64,000 bases of DNA. It comes from Methyloligella sp. GL2. GTDB lineage: Bacteria; Pseudomonadota; Alphaproteobacteria; Rhizobiales; Methyloligellaceae. This document shows, one piece after another, positions 26,384-36,699 of the stretch. Within the stretch, counting starts at the first letter, position 1; every line of letters starts with the position of its first letter. Location: assembly GCF_013341275.1 (NCBI RefSeq), contig NZ_CP054476.1, positions 1,129,501 through 1,193,500 on the forward strand, written 5' to 3'. The notes beneath the pieces were generated by a model, which had not been told where the DNA came from, did no database searches, and worked only from the letters and a program-made list of their open reading frames with translations. The translations under genes and the position numbers were made by a program.

Positions 26384-27217
26384 ATGACTGTATTGCATGA
26401 GCGTCTCGCCGTTTCCGGAGACCGGATCGACCGGAAGATCGATGTGCTCGGCGTCCATCCGATCGGCGAGTGCCAGGTCAAGCTCTATGGCGCGCTCCAT
26501 GGCGCACCTGGCGCTGAGGCGATTTCTGCGGAAGAGGCGCGCGATGCGGCCGCGCGTGCGCTGCAGGCTGAGATGTCCGACTGTGCAATCGGGTTCGCGG
26601 TGATGCGCAAGGAGGCTGACGGGATCGATGTTTTCGCCGGCGGCTGGAGCGGCGGCGAGGCGTCCTTGATGCAGCGCGCGGTCCGTCTCGGCGAGGCGGT
26701 ATTGCCGATTAACGCCACGCCGCTGGCGGTCTCCGCCGTGGTAGCGCATGAAATCGAAGCCTTTTTGGCGGCGCTGGAGACCCATGGCGACCGGAGCGAT
26801 GTGGAGGCGACCTATCTTGCCGATTGGTATGGCGGCGACGGGCCTGTGGTGCCGGAAGCGACGATGCGCACCACGCTGGCGCGTTTCGCGCAAAGCTGGG
26901 CGCGCGGCGATATCGACGGGCTGATGGAGGCAATGAGCGCTGCTCCCTCCTACCGGACCTCGGGCGGGGCGCAATTCGATGGGCCGGATGCGGTGCGCGA
27001 AGGACTGGCCAAGATCTGCAAGCCGGCGCCGGAAGGCACGCCGCCCCCGAAGCTTCCCGAGGAGATCTACTTCTTCGGCAATAAGAGCCTGTCTTACTGG
27101 TCGTTGCCGCTGCCGGGCGCCGATGGCGAGACGGCGGAGGTGCTTGGCCTCGATGTCATCACCTATGACGATGCGGGACGCATCGCGGTGAAGGATGCCT
27201 ATCGCAAGCTGCGATAG
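26384..27217 (+). CDS. Uncharacterised protein with C-terminal NTF2/SnoaL-like domain
   Basis: 277 residues. The N-terminal 145 residues match nothing I know (VHPIGECQVKLYGALHG, SDCAIGFAVMRKEADG, NATPLAVSAVVAHEIEAF). From about 165 to the end the pattern is a SnoaL-like cone fold (TTLARFAQSWARGDIDGLMEAM, PSYRTSGGAQFDGPDAVREGL, DVITYDDAGRIAVKDAYRKL). Such domains bind small hydrophobic or polycyclic ligands or act as isomerases. It lies between the HAD gene and fbiC within the operator-controlled island. A role with FO or F420 as ligand would fit but is untested. Confidence 0.65.
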   Translation: MTVLHERLAVSGDRIDRKIDVLGVHPIGECQVKLYGALHGAPGAEAISAEEARDAAARALQAEMSDCAIGFAVMRKEADGIDVFAGGWSGGEASLMQRAVRLGEAVLPINATPLAVSAVVAHEIEAFLAALETHGDRSDVEATYLADWYGGDGPVVPEATMRTTLARFAQSWARGDIDGLMEAMSAAPSYRTSGGAQFDGPDAVREGLAKICKPAPEGTPPPKLPEEIYFFGNKSLSYWSLPLPGADGETAEVLGLDVITYDDAGRIAVKDAYRKLR

Positions 27218-27351
27218 GGGCTAGGTGGCAATACGCTTCGGGCCCGGCCCGGAGCGTCGAGTGAACCGTTTCTCTTTCTGCTGCGGTTCGCAAACATTTC
27301 GGTGACATGTTTGGTTGCTAGCCATGAGATAGAGCGTGGTTTGGTTTAAAA

Positions 27352-29775
27352 ATGAAACGATTCGAATTTGATCGATCTTCATATTTTGGCGCTGCCGGCG
27401 GCGGGCTGAGCGACGCCGAGGCGTTGAACCTCGCCGAGACGGACGACCTGCCTGCGCTGATGGCGGCCGCGGCGGCCATTCGCGACCGGTCGCAGCCCGA
27501 GCTGATCACCTATTCGCCGAAAGTGTTCATTCCGCTGACTCAGCTCTGCCGGGATGTCTGCCATTACTGCACCTTCGCGAAAGTGCCGCGGGACGGGCGC
27601 CCGGCCTATATGAGCCCGGACGAGGTGTTGAAGGTCGCGCGGCAAGGCGCGCGCGCCGGATGCCGCGAGGCGCTGTTCACTCTCGGCGAGAAACCGGAGA
27701 CGCGCTATCGCGCCGCGCGCGAGGCGCTGGATGCGCTCGGCTTCGCGACCACTATCGATTATCTGCATCATGTCGCCGCGTTGGTGCTGAAAGAGACCGG
27801 GCTGCTGCCGCATCTCAATCCCGGCACGCTGCAGGAAGACGAGATGGCTTTGCTGCGGCCGGTCTCCGCCTCTATGGGGCTGATGCTGGAGAGCACCTCG
27901 AAGCGGCTTTGCGCCCGGGGCGGTCCACATTTCGGCAGTCCGGACAAGGATCCGCAGCGCAGGCTTGAGACCTTGCGCCTGGCAGGCGAGGCGGGGGTGC
28001 CGTTCACCACCGGCATTTTGATCGGTATTGGCGAGACAAGGCGGGAGCGGATCGAGTCGCTGCTGGCGATCCGTGAAAGCCACGAGCGCTACGGGCATAT
28101 CCAAGAGGTGATCGTGCAGAACTTTCTGCCGAAGCCGGATACGCGCATGGCCGCCCATCCGCCGGCGGACCGGGACGATCATCTTTGGACCATCGCGGTG
28201 GCTCGCCTGATCCTCGGGGCCGACATCCATCTTCAAGCCCCGCCCAATCTCTCGCCCGAGCATGGGGCGGAGCTGATCCGCGCCGGCATCGACGATTGGG
28301 GCGGCGTCTCGCCGGTGACGGCGGATTTCGTGAACCCGGAGGCGCCCTGGCCGCAGATTGAGACCCTTGCCGCGCTGAGCGCGAGTGAGGGTAAGACCCT
28401 CGTCCCGCGGCTTGCGGCCTATCCGGATTATGTGGACGCGCCGAGCCGCTGGTTTGCCCCTGCCGTGGCGACGGCGGTGCTGCGCCTGCGCGATGGCCAA
28501 GGCTATGCCCGCGACAGCGAATGGTATCCGGGGCTGGATATGCCGGTACCGCAGGTGCGCAAGGGATCGCCGGCCACGGTGCCCGACGATATCGCAGGCA
28601 TTCTTTCCGATGCGGAGGCGGGCGCGTCTTTGTCCGAAGCGGAGATCGAACGGCTATTCTCGGCCCGCGATGCCGCTTTCCATCTGGTCTGCGAGACCGC
28701 GGACCGCATGCGGCAGGAGGCGAATGGCGAGCGCGTCCACTACGTCGTCACGCGCAATATCAACTACACCAATGTCTGCACCTATGGCTGCCGCTTCTGC
28801 GCCTTCTCCAAGGGCAAGACCTATGAGGATCTGCGGGGCAAGCCCTACGATCTCGATATGGCGGAGTTCGGCCGCCGGGTCGCGGAGGCCTGGGAGCGCG
28901 GCGCCACCGAGGTCTGTCTGCAAGGCGGCATTCATCCCGACTACACCGGCGAGACCTATCTCACGATCCTGCGGACCGCGAAGGCCGCCGCGCCGGGCAT
29001 CCATGTGCATGCCTTCTCCCCGCTGGAGGTTTGGCAGGGCGCGCGCACGCTTAAGCTTTCGCTTGCCGATTATCTCGGCGCGCTGAAGGACGAAGGCCTC
29101 GCCTCGCTGCCGGGGACGGCGGCGGAGATCCTCGATGACGAGGTGCGCAACCAGCTCTGCCCCGACAAGATCACAACGGGCGAATGGTTCGCGGTGATGG
29201 AGGCGGCGCACAGTCTCGGGCTGAAGAGCACCGCCACCATCATGTACGGCCATATCGAGCGGCCGGTGCATTGGGCGCGCCATCTGGTGCGGCTCTGCGA
29301 GCATCAGAGGCGCTTCGGCGGGTTCACCGAGTTCGTGCCGCTGCCCTTCGTCGCCCATGAGGCGCCGATCTTCATGAAGGGGCTGTCGCGGCGCGGACCG
29401 ACTTGGCGCGAAGCGGTACTGATGCATGCGGTCGGCCGCATCGCGTTGCATCCCTTCATTGCCCACGTCCAGACCTCGTGGGTGAAGATGGCGCCGGCCG
29501 GCACCCGCGCCTGCCTCAATGCGGGCGCCGACGATATGGGCGGCACGCTGATGAACGAAAGCATCACCCGCGCCGCCGGCGCCACGCACGGGCAAGAGTT
29601 CTCGCCGCAACAGATGAACGCGCTGATCCGCGAGGCCGGGCGCATTCCCGGTCAGCGGACGACGCTCTATGGCGATGTGGCCGATGAGCGGATCGAGGCG
29701 TCGTTCGCGGCGCCCGAGCTTCTGGAGATGGTCAACACACCGCTGCGCCGCCGCGAACGCTCTTTCCGCGTTTGA
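27352..29775 (+). CDS. fbiC: FO synthase, fused CofG-CofH (FbiC)
   Basis: Two radical-SAM domains in one 807-residue chain make FO, the F420 chromophore, from tyrosine and 5-amino-6-ribitylamino-uracil. Residues about 45-390 are the CofG half with the cluster motif C66-RDV-C70-HY-C73. Residues about 450-800 are the CofH half with C476-TYG-C480-RF-C483. LQGGIHPDYTGETYL and KITTGEWFAVMEAAH are CofH signatures. The fused form is the bacterial (actinobacterial-type) architecture. The ATG overlaps operator 4 and there is no strong ribosome site. ALDH and ribokinase genes follow at 46 and 62 bases. Confidence 0.95.
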   Translation: MKRFEFDRSSYFGAAGGGLSDAEALNLAETDDLPALMAAAAAIRDRSQPELITYSPKVFIPLTQLCRDVCHYCTFAKVPRDGRPAYMSPDEVLKVARQGARAGCREALFTLGEKPETRYRAAREALDALGFATTIDYLHHVAALVLKETGLLPHLNPGTLQEDEMALLRPVSASMGLMLESTSKRLCARGGPHFGSPDKDPQRRLETLRLAGEAGVPFTTGILIGIGETRRERIESLLAIRESHERYGHIQEVIVQNFLPKPDTRMAAHPPADRDDHLWTIAVARLILGADIHLQAPPNLSPEHGAELIRAGIDDWGGVSPVTADFVNPEAPWPQIETLAALSASEGKTLVPRLAAYPDYVDAPSRWFAPAVATAVLRLRDGQGYARDSEWYPGLDMPVPQVRKGSPATVPDDIAGILSDAEAGASLSEAEIERLFSARDAAFHLVCETADRMRQEANGERVHYVVTRNINYTNVCTYGCRFCAFSKGKTYEDLRGKPYDLDMAEFGRRVAEAWERGATEVCLQGGIHPDYTGETYLTILRTAKAAAPGIHVHAFSPLEVWQGARTLKLSLADYLGALKDEGLASLPGTAAEILDDEVRNQLCPDKITTGEWFAVMEAAHSLGLKSTATIMYGHIERPVHWARHLVRLCEHQRRFGGFTEFVPLPFVAHEAPIFMKGLSRRGPTWREAVLMHAVGRIALHPFIAHVQTSWVKMAPAGTRACLNAGADDMGGTLMNESITRAAGATHGQEFSPQQMNALIREAGRIPGQRTTLYGDVADERIEASFAAPELLEMVNTPLRRRERSFRV
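27353..27364. promoter_or_regulatory. LacI-type operator 4, overlapping the fbiC start codon
   Basis: TGAAACGATTCG begins on the second base of the fbiC ATG, so codons 1-4 are part of the operator. A weaker relative, TGAACCGTTTCT at 27262-27273, lies 90 bases upstream, a spacing that would allow looping. Confidence 0.62.
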
Positions 29776-29821
29776 GACGGCCAGCACTCACTCACTTCGA
29801 CTTCACAAGGGACTTAAGCTT

Positions 29822-31249
29822 ATGGCTCACGAAAAACAGTTCTATATCGGCGGCACATGGGTGGAGCCGGAAGGCACCGGCACCATCGATGTGATCGATC
29901 CGTCCAACGAGCAGGTGCTGACGCAGATCGCCGCCGGCGGTGCGGCCGATGTCGACAAGGCGGTTGCCGCGGCGAAGACGGCGTTTCCCGCCTTCTCGCA
30001 GACCACGGTGAAAGAGCGGCGCGACCTGCTCGCCGCGATCCTGGAGGAATACAAGAAGCGCTACAGCGATATCGCAGCGGTGCTTTCCAGCGAGATGGGT
30101 GCGCCGAAGGAGCTGGCGCAAACCGCGCAGACCTGGATCGGCCAGGCGCATTTCGAAGAGATCCTGCGGGTGCTCGACAGCTTCGCGTTCGAGTATCAGA
30201 AGGGCAATATGCGCGTCGCCAAGGAGCCGATCGGCGTGGTCGGCATGATCACCCCGTGGAACTGGCCGCTCAATCAGGTGGCCTGCAAGGTGGCGCCGGC
30301 GCTCGCCGCGGGCTGCACCATGGTGCTGAAGCCGAGCGAGGTCGCGCCTCTGACGGCGCTGATCATGGCCGAGATCATGGATGCGGCCGGCGTTCCGGCG
30401 GGCGTGTTCAATCTGGTCAATGGCGACGGCGTCTCCGTCGGTGCGCCGCTCTCGGCCCATCCGGGCGTCGATATGGTCTCGTTCACCGGCTCGACCCGGG
30501 CCGGCATTCTGGTGGCCAAGGCCGCCGCCGATACGGTGAAGCGCGTGCATCAGGAGCTTGGCGGCAAGACGCCGAACGTGCTGCTGGAGGATGCCGACTT
30601 CGCCGCCGCGGTGCCCCATGGCGTTGCCACCTGCTTCGGCAATAGCGGCCAGACCTGCAACGCGCCGACCCGCATGCTGGTGCCGCGCAGCCGCCAGGCC
30701 GAGGTCATCGAGCTGGCCAAGGAGGCCGCGAGCGGCTTCGTCACCGGCGATCCGCAAAGCGAGAATTCCAATCTCGGTCCGATCGCCTATGGGGCGCAGT
30801 ATGACAAGGTGCAGAACCTGATCGCGGCGGGCGTCGAAGAGGGTGCCACGGTGGTGACGGGCGGTCCGGGCCGTCCCGACGGGCTGGATAAGGGCTATTA
30901 TGTGCGGCCGACGGTGTTCGCCGATGTGACGCCGGAGATGCGCATCGCTAAGGAAGAGATCTTCGGCCCGGTGCTGTCGATCATGCCGTATGACAGCGAA
31001 GAGCAGGCGGTCGAGATGGCCAACGATACCGAGTACGGGCTCGCCGCCTATGTCTCCTCCGAGGATCGCGATAAGGCGGAGCGCGTCGCCCGCCAGCTGC
31101 GTGCCGGCACGGTCTTTATCAATTGTCCCGATTTCGATATCGCCGCGCCGTTCGGCGGCTACAAGCAGTCGGGCAATGGCCGCGAATGGGGCGATTTCGG
31201 TCTCGAGGAGTTTCTGGAGATCAAAGGCATGGTCGGCTACCGCGCGTAG
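29822..31249 (+). CDS. Aldehyde dehydrogenase family protein
   Basis: 475 residues: WNWPLNQVACKVAPALAAG (cofactor cleft), KPSEVAPLTA, FTGSTRAGILVAKAA, QELGGKTPNVLLEDADF (general-base Glu) and the catalytic Cys in FGNSGQTCNAPTR. KEEIFGPVLSIMPY closes the domain. NAD(P)-dependent oxidation of a small aldehyde is expected. Because it sits between fbiC and a PfkB-type kinase, a lactaldehyde dehydrogenase role like archaeal CofA in supplying phospholactate is conceivable; this is inference. ATG 29822 follows a GGGAC-type site. An upstream extension of the frame overlaps fbiC and is not protein-like. Confidence 0.88.
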   Translation: MAHEKQFYIGGTWVEPEGTGTIDVIDPSNEQVLTQIAAGGAADVDKAVAAAKTAFPAFSQTTVKERRDLLAAILEEYKKRYSDIAAVLSSEMGAPKELAQTAQTWIGQAHFEEILRVLDSFAFEYQKGNMRVAKEPIGVVGMITPWNWPLNQVACKVAPALAAGCTMVLKPSEVAPLTALIMAEIMDAAGVPAGVFNLVNGDGVSVGAPLSAHPGVDMVSFTGSTRAGILVAKAAADTVKRVHQELGGKTPNVLLEDADFAAAVPHGVATCFGNSGQTCNAPTRMLVPRSRQAEVIELAKEAASGFVTGDPQSENSNLGPIAYGAQYDKVQNLIAAGVEEGATVVTGGPGRPDGLDKGYYVRPTVFADVTPEMRIAKEEIFGPVLSIMPYDSEEQAVEMANDTEYGLAAYVSSEDRDKAERVARQLRAGTVFINCPDFDIAAPFGGYKQSGNGREWGDFGLEEFLEIKGMVGYRA

Positions 31250-31264
31250 CCGGGACAAAAGATC

Positions 31265-31289
31265 GGAGGGGGCCGCGTTCGCCCCCTCC
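31265..31289 (+). other. Intercistronic hairpin before the ribokinase gene
   Basis: GGAGGGGGC at 31265-31273 pairs with GCCCCCTCC at 31281-31289 with a 7-base loop. There is no T-tract, so partial attenuation or mRNA processing is more likely than full termination. Confidence 0.5.
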
Positions 31290-31311
31290 GCTTCGCAAGG
31301 AAAGCGCTTCC

Positions 31312-32232
31312 ATGATCACGGTGCTGGGCTCGGTCAATCTGGATCTGGTCGCCACGGCGGACCGGCTTCCGGTGCTCGGCGAGACGGTGACCGGGTCTTC
31401 CTTCCTCACGGCCCCGGGCGGCAAGGGTGCCAATCAGGCGCTCGCCGCCCGCCGGGCCGGCGCATCCGTGCGCATGGCCGCGGCTGTGGGTAGGGACGAT
31501 TTCGCCGCCTCGGCGACGGCGCTGCTGCGCGAGGCGGGCGTCGATATGTCGGCGGTGAGAAGCGTGCCTGCGCCGACCGGCACGGCGCTGATCCTGGTCG
31601 ACGCCAAGGGCGAGAACATGATCACCGTGATCCCCGGCGCCAATGCCAAGCTTTCGCCGGCGGATGCGGAAAGAACCGTCGCCGCCATGGCGCCGGGCGA
31701 TCTTCTGATGCTGCAGCTGGAGACGCCGCTCCCGACGGTGGAGGCGGCGCTCGCCGCGGCGCGGCGCAAAGGCGTCACCAGCATCCTCAACGTGGCGCCT
31801 TACGTCGCTGACGCCGCGGCCCTCGCGCGCCAGGCCGATATCGTGATTGCGAATCGTCTGGAGTGCTGCGGACTGCTCGGCCGCGAGGACGACGAGGCGT
31901 TTGCCCTGGAGGAGGCGCTGCTGGCGCTTCACGGCGAGGTTGGGGTGAGCATCATCGCAACGCTCGGTGCCGACGGCGCTCTGGCGATCAATGAACAAGA
32001 AGCGATCCGCGCCGCGAGCCTGGCGGTATCGCCGCTCGATACGGTTGGGGCGGGAGATACGTTTTGCGGCTATTTCGCCGCCGGAATCGACCGCGGGCAG
32101 AGCTTTTCCGAAGCGCTTTCGAGGGCGGCATTTGCCGGCGCTCTCGCCTGCCTGAAGCCCGGCGCGCAGACGGCGATTCCGACGGCGGAAGAGGTCGAAA
32201 GCCACGCGACGCAGGCGGCGCATTCGTTCTGA
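31312..32232 (+). CDS. rbsK: Ribokinase-type PfkB carbohydrate kinase
   Basis: 306 residues with the ribokinase pattern: VLGSVNLDLVATADRLPVLGE, APGGKGANQALAARRAGA (signature 1), GTALILVDAKGENMITVIPGAN, and DTVGAGDTFCGYFAAGI (signature 2 with catalytic Asp and anion hole GAGD). It would phosphorylate ribose to ribose 5-phosphate, feeding PRPP synthetase. Its position in the fbiC transcript also makes it a candidate for another small-molecule kinase reaction. No ribose transporter is adjacent, which is unusual for a catabolic rbsK. Confidence 0.85.
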   Translation: MITVLGSVNLDLVATADRLPVLGETVTGSSFLTAPGGKGANQALAARRAGASVRMAAAVGRDDFAASATALLREAGVDMSAVRSVPAPTGTALILVDAKGENMITVIPGANAKLSPADAERTVAAMAPGDLLMLQLETPLPTVEAALAAARRKGVTSILNVAPYVADAAALARQADIVIANRLECCGLLGREDDEAFALEEALLALHGEVGVSIIATLGADGALAINEQEAIRAASLAVSPLDTVGAGDTFCGYFAAGIDRGQSFSEALSRAAFAGALACLKPGAQTAIPTAEEVESHATQAAHSF

Positions 32233-32280
32233 AGCCGTGGCATTTGACAAGCCGCCGCGACGCGTAGACAGTCGCACCTA

Positions 32281-32374
32281 TTCCTAGGGGGGTCCCGAGA
32301 CCGGGGGCTGAGATAGGGCGCGCTGTTCCTGACCCTTAGACCTGATCCGGCTCATACCGGCGGAGGGACAGGAA
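32281..32374 (+). promoter_or_regulatory. TPP riboswitch (thi-box)
   Basis: Conserved elements in order: GGGGGCTGAGATAGGGC, ACCCTTAGACCTGATCCGG and CTCATACCGGCGGAGGGA. Outer stem TTCCT at 32281-32285 pairs with AGGAA at 32370-32374. Thiamin pyrophosphate binding would shut off thiC. Confidence 0.93.
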
Positions 32375-32376
32375 GC

Positions 32377-34345
<1,969 letters not shown>

Positions 34346-34373
34346 GCGGTTCGGAGCTTCGAGATTAAGTCGG

Positions 34374-34403
34374 GGCGGTGGGCTTGGCTCACCGCCTCTT
34401 TTT
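34374..34403 (+). terminator. Intrinsic terminator of thiC
   Basis: GGCGGTG at 34374-34380 and CACCGCC at 34390-34396 form the stem, followed by TCTTTTTAT. It separates thiC from the convergent cofC. Confidence 0.85.
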
Positions 34404-34439
34404 ATCGCGCCGGCTTCTTATTGCGTCGGCTTCGTGCCG

Positions 34440-35093
34440 CTACGACGCTGCGGCGGCAGGCTTGGCCAGGGCCAGGTCGAGAGGAAGGTCCGATCCGTCC
34501 CGGCTGGCGCACCAGGTTTCGAGATCTTCCGGCGTATCGAGATCGAGGCCGAGGCCGGGGCGCGCGACGATCTCGACGCCGCGCTCGGTCTCTCCCAGCA
34601 TTGCGAGATGCTTTTGGAAGCTGTCGGTACCGAATTGGAATCGTGGCGTTTCCGGCCCGTGCCAGAGAAGCGCGTTGGTGCCGTCGCGTTCGCGGTCCGG
34701 GGCAATTACGTTGCGGGTTTTTCCGGCCTCGATGAGCGCTTCGAGATCGGGCTTTGCCAGACGCGGCAAGTCGGCGGGCAGGTAAAGGATCGACGATGCG
34801 CCATCGCGGAAGGCTTGCGCCGCCGCCTCGGTGAGGGCAATGCTCAGCCCGTCACCTGGGGCTTCGGTTTCGGGTAGGGCGGTGGCGCCGGCACCATGCG
34901 CGATCTCGGCGATTTCCGGAGAGCGCGTCACCACGCGGACCTGAGCGGTTGCGGGGAATCCGGTGGCCATGGTCAGGGTGCGGCGGAACAGAGCCTCGGC
35001 CAGGGCCTTGCGCTGCGGCGTGGAGAGAACCGGCGACAGCCGGGTCTTGGCCACATCGAAGGGCTTGGCAGGAATGAGGGTGACCAGGCTCAT
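34440..35093 (-). CDS. cofC: Phospholactate/phosphoenolpyruvate guanylyltransferase CofC (FbiD)
   Basis: Activates 2-phospho-L-lactate, phosphoenolpyruvate or 3-phosphoglycerate with GTP for transfer by CofD. The 217-residue product is a small nucleotidyltransferase: MSLVTLIPAKPFDVAKTRLSPVL (nucleotide-binding start), LYLPADLPRL, RDGTNALLWHGPETPRFQFG and GLGLDLDTPEDLETW. The triphosphate-proximal D in LPADLP and the DTPEDL motif are typical. Which three-carbon acid it prefers cannot be read off. Its start overlaps the cofE stop by ATGA, so the two are coupled. Confidence 0.92.
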   Translation of the reverse strand: MSLVTLIPAKPFDVAKTRLSPVLSTPQRKALAEALFRRTLTMATGFPATAQVRVVTRSPEIAEIAHGAGATALPETEAPGDGLSIALTEAAAQAFRDGASSILYLPADLPRLAKPDLEALIEAGKTRNVIAPDRERDGTNALLWHGPETPRFQFGTDSFQKHLAMLGETERGVEIVARPGLGLDLDTPEDLETWCASRDGSDLPLDLALAKPAAAAS

Positions 35094-35869
35094 CGAAACA
35101 GGTCCATCTCTCTAGGGCGCAAAAGATCCTCGGCTTTGCCTTCGCCTGCGGGAGCGGAAAATCCGCGGATCAGCGCGGCGGGGCGGCCTTCGGCAGCTTG
35201 GCCCATAACCAGCGAGGCGGCGGCGGCCAGCTCGTCGGCAATGCCCACCGTGGTGGCTTGCAAGGTCCGGCCGAACATATCCGGCTGTCCGCAAAGATCG
35301 GCATGAGCGACAAGACCGCTGGCGCCGATCGCGGTGCCGACGGTGCCGTTCCGCCAGGCGCGGCCGATACTATCATTGATGATCACAGCGACGGCGTGGC
35401 CGCATGCCGCGGTAAGGCTCGCGGCGAGGCGTGCGGCGCTGGCATCGGGCTCCTCGGGCAGCAGCAGGACCGATTCCTCCGCGTCCGGCGCGCCGACATT
35501 GGAAGCATCGATTCCGGCATTGGCCAGCACCAGGCCGCGCCGGTCTTCGACGACGATCAGGCCGGGACGGAGGCGCACCACCTCGCGGGATTCCCGCAGG
35601 ATCAGCTCGACCACGCGCGGGTCCTTCTCGGTCTCGGCGGCGAGATGGCGGGCGCGCTCGCTTGGCTCGACGTCGCTCAACTTCACGGTGCGGCCCTCGG
35701 CCTTGGAGACGATCTTCTGGGCCAGGACGAGAATATCTCCGGCGCGAGGCGCGATCTCCATGCCGTGAAGCGCCGCCATCAGGATGGCAGTCAGATCGTC
35801 TCCGGCTTCGATGCGGCCGATACCGTCGAGCGCGGCGATCTCCAGGCGGCTGGTGGGCTGTTTGGTCAT
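35090..35869 (-). CDS. cofE: Coenzyme F420-0:L-glutamate ligase CofE (stand-alone)
   Basis: Adds glutamate residues to F420-0 using GTP. The 259-residue product covers one CofE domain: GIGRIEAGDDLTAILMAAL, DILVLAQKIVSKAEGR, LILRESREVVRLRPGLIVVEDRRG, NAGIDASNVG and VIINDSIGRAWRNGTVGTAIG. Mycobacterial FbiB has an additional C-terminal FMN reductase domain of about 200 residues that reduces dehydro-F420-0; that domain is absent here. Operator 5 lies about 200 bases upstream. It is the first gene of the cofE-cofC unit. Confidence 0.93.
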   Translation of the reverse strand: MTKQPTSRLEIAALDGIGRIEAGDDLTAILMAALHGMEIAPRAGDILVLAQKIVSKAEGRTVKLSDVEPSERARHLAAETEKDPRVVELILRESREVVRLRPGLIVVEDRRGLVLANAGIDASNVGAPDAEESVLLLPEEPDASAARLAASLTAACGHAVAVIINDSIGRAWRNGTVGTAIGASGLVAHADLCGQPDMFGRTLQATTVGIADELAAAASLVMGQAAEGRPAALIRGFSAPAGEGKAEDLLRPREMDLFR

Positions 35870-36070
35870 TTGTTTTTCGCCTTACCGGATGCGGGTGAAA
35901 AATATGTGGTGATGCGAAAGGCGCGGGCCGCGTCTCGCCGGTGCAGATCGCGCTGACGCCTTGCGATATGTGGGGGCGTTTGAACCGGCGCTCTGGCGCA
36001 AGGGCAAGATGCCTTATCGCCCCGCCCGGCTCAATCGACCCCATTCGGCTACACATTCTCAGGCCAATTA

Positions 36071-36082
36071 TGAAACGATTCA
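36071..36082. promoter_or_regulatory. LacI-type operator 5 (cofE-cofC)
   Basis: TGAAACGATTCA. On the minus strand it reads TTGAATCGTTTCA, so a TTGAAT -35-like box overlaps the operator, with GAGAAT 17 bases further on. Confidence 0.7.
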
Positions 36083-36563
36083 ATATTCTTCGAATTCTGG
36101 ATCTGTTCGGTTGGCGGAGCCCGGATTTCCGCGACACGGCGACCGGGTATGCCGGCAAGATGCCCGTGTTCATTTTAAAGGCTGTCTCAAATATTGTTCA
36201 TTTCATTCAGGGCATTGATGAGTACATCCCTGGATCTTGGTCGCCAAGATCGGGAAACAGTGTGATATGTGGAGCGCCGATAGGCGTTCTGCCGCCATGA
36301 ATACAGAGGAAAGCTGCATTTTTGGCCGGATGTCTGTCCAGAGGGCGTGAAAATTCGGCAGAAAAAATGGGCAGAGCGCGATTTGTGCCGTGGCGCGCCG
36401 CTTTCGGCACTTGTTATTGATATTCAATGCGTTGATCGAAATCCGCGTGCTTGCGCCTGTCACATCAATGCACGGGGCTGCCGGACTTCTCCCCAAACAA
36501 CTTCATTCATGAGCAGAGACGCCAAGAAATTGGGCAGCGTTGCTGCCAAAACGCTTTGACAAG

Positions 36564-36575
36564 TGAAACGTTTCA
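36564..36575. promoter_or_regulatory. LacI-type operator 6 (second nicotinamide phosphoribosyltransferase gene)
   Basis: TGAAACGTTTCA, perfect palindrome, two bases after TTGACA (36556-36561), as for operator 2. Confidence 0.75.
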
Positions 36576-36699
36576 GTCAAGCCTTTTGGTCAAGGCCGAA
36601 AGGCTGCGTGCCGCGAAACCGGCATGCGTCGGCGGTCACGGTGCGGCGTGGGTTGCGCCGTTCTGCAGGAGAAGAAGACGTTGGCGGCAGCTGGCGTGA

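Noticed and set aside
27262..27273. TGAACCGTTTCT upstream of fbiC
   Set aside because: Two mismatches from the palindrome. Mentioned as a possible auxiliary site but not listed as an operator.
31302..31311. AAAGCGCTTC palindrome directly before the ribokinase ATG as a LacI-type site
   Set aside because: Its half-sites differ from the island consensus and it overlaps the ribosome-binding region. A single short dyad is too likely by chance.
36203..36496. Overlapping short frames on both strands upstream of nadV copy 2
   Set aside because: No ribosome sites, no homology pattern, mutually exclusive frames in a regulatory region.
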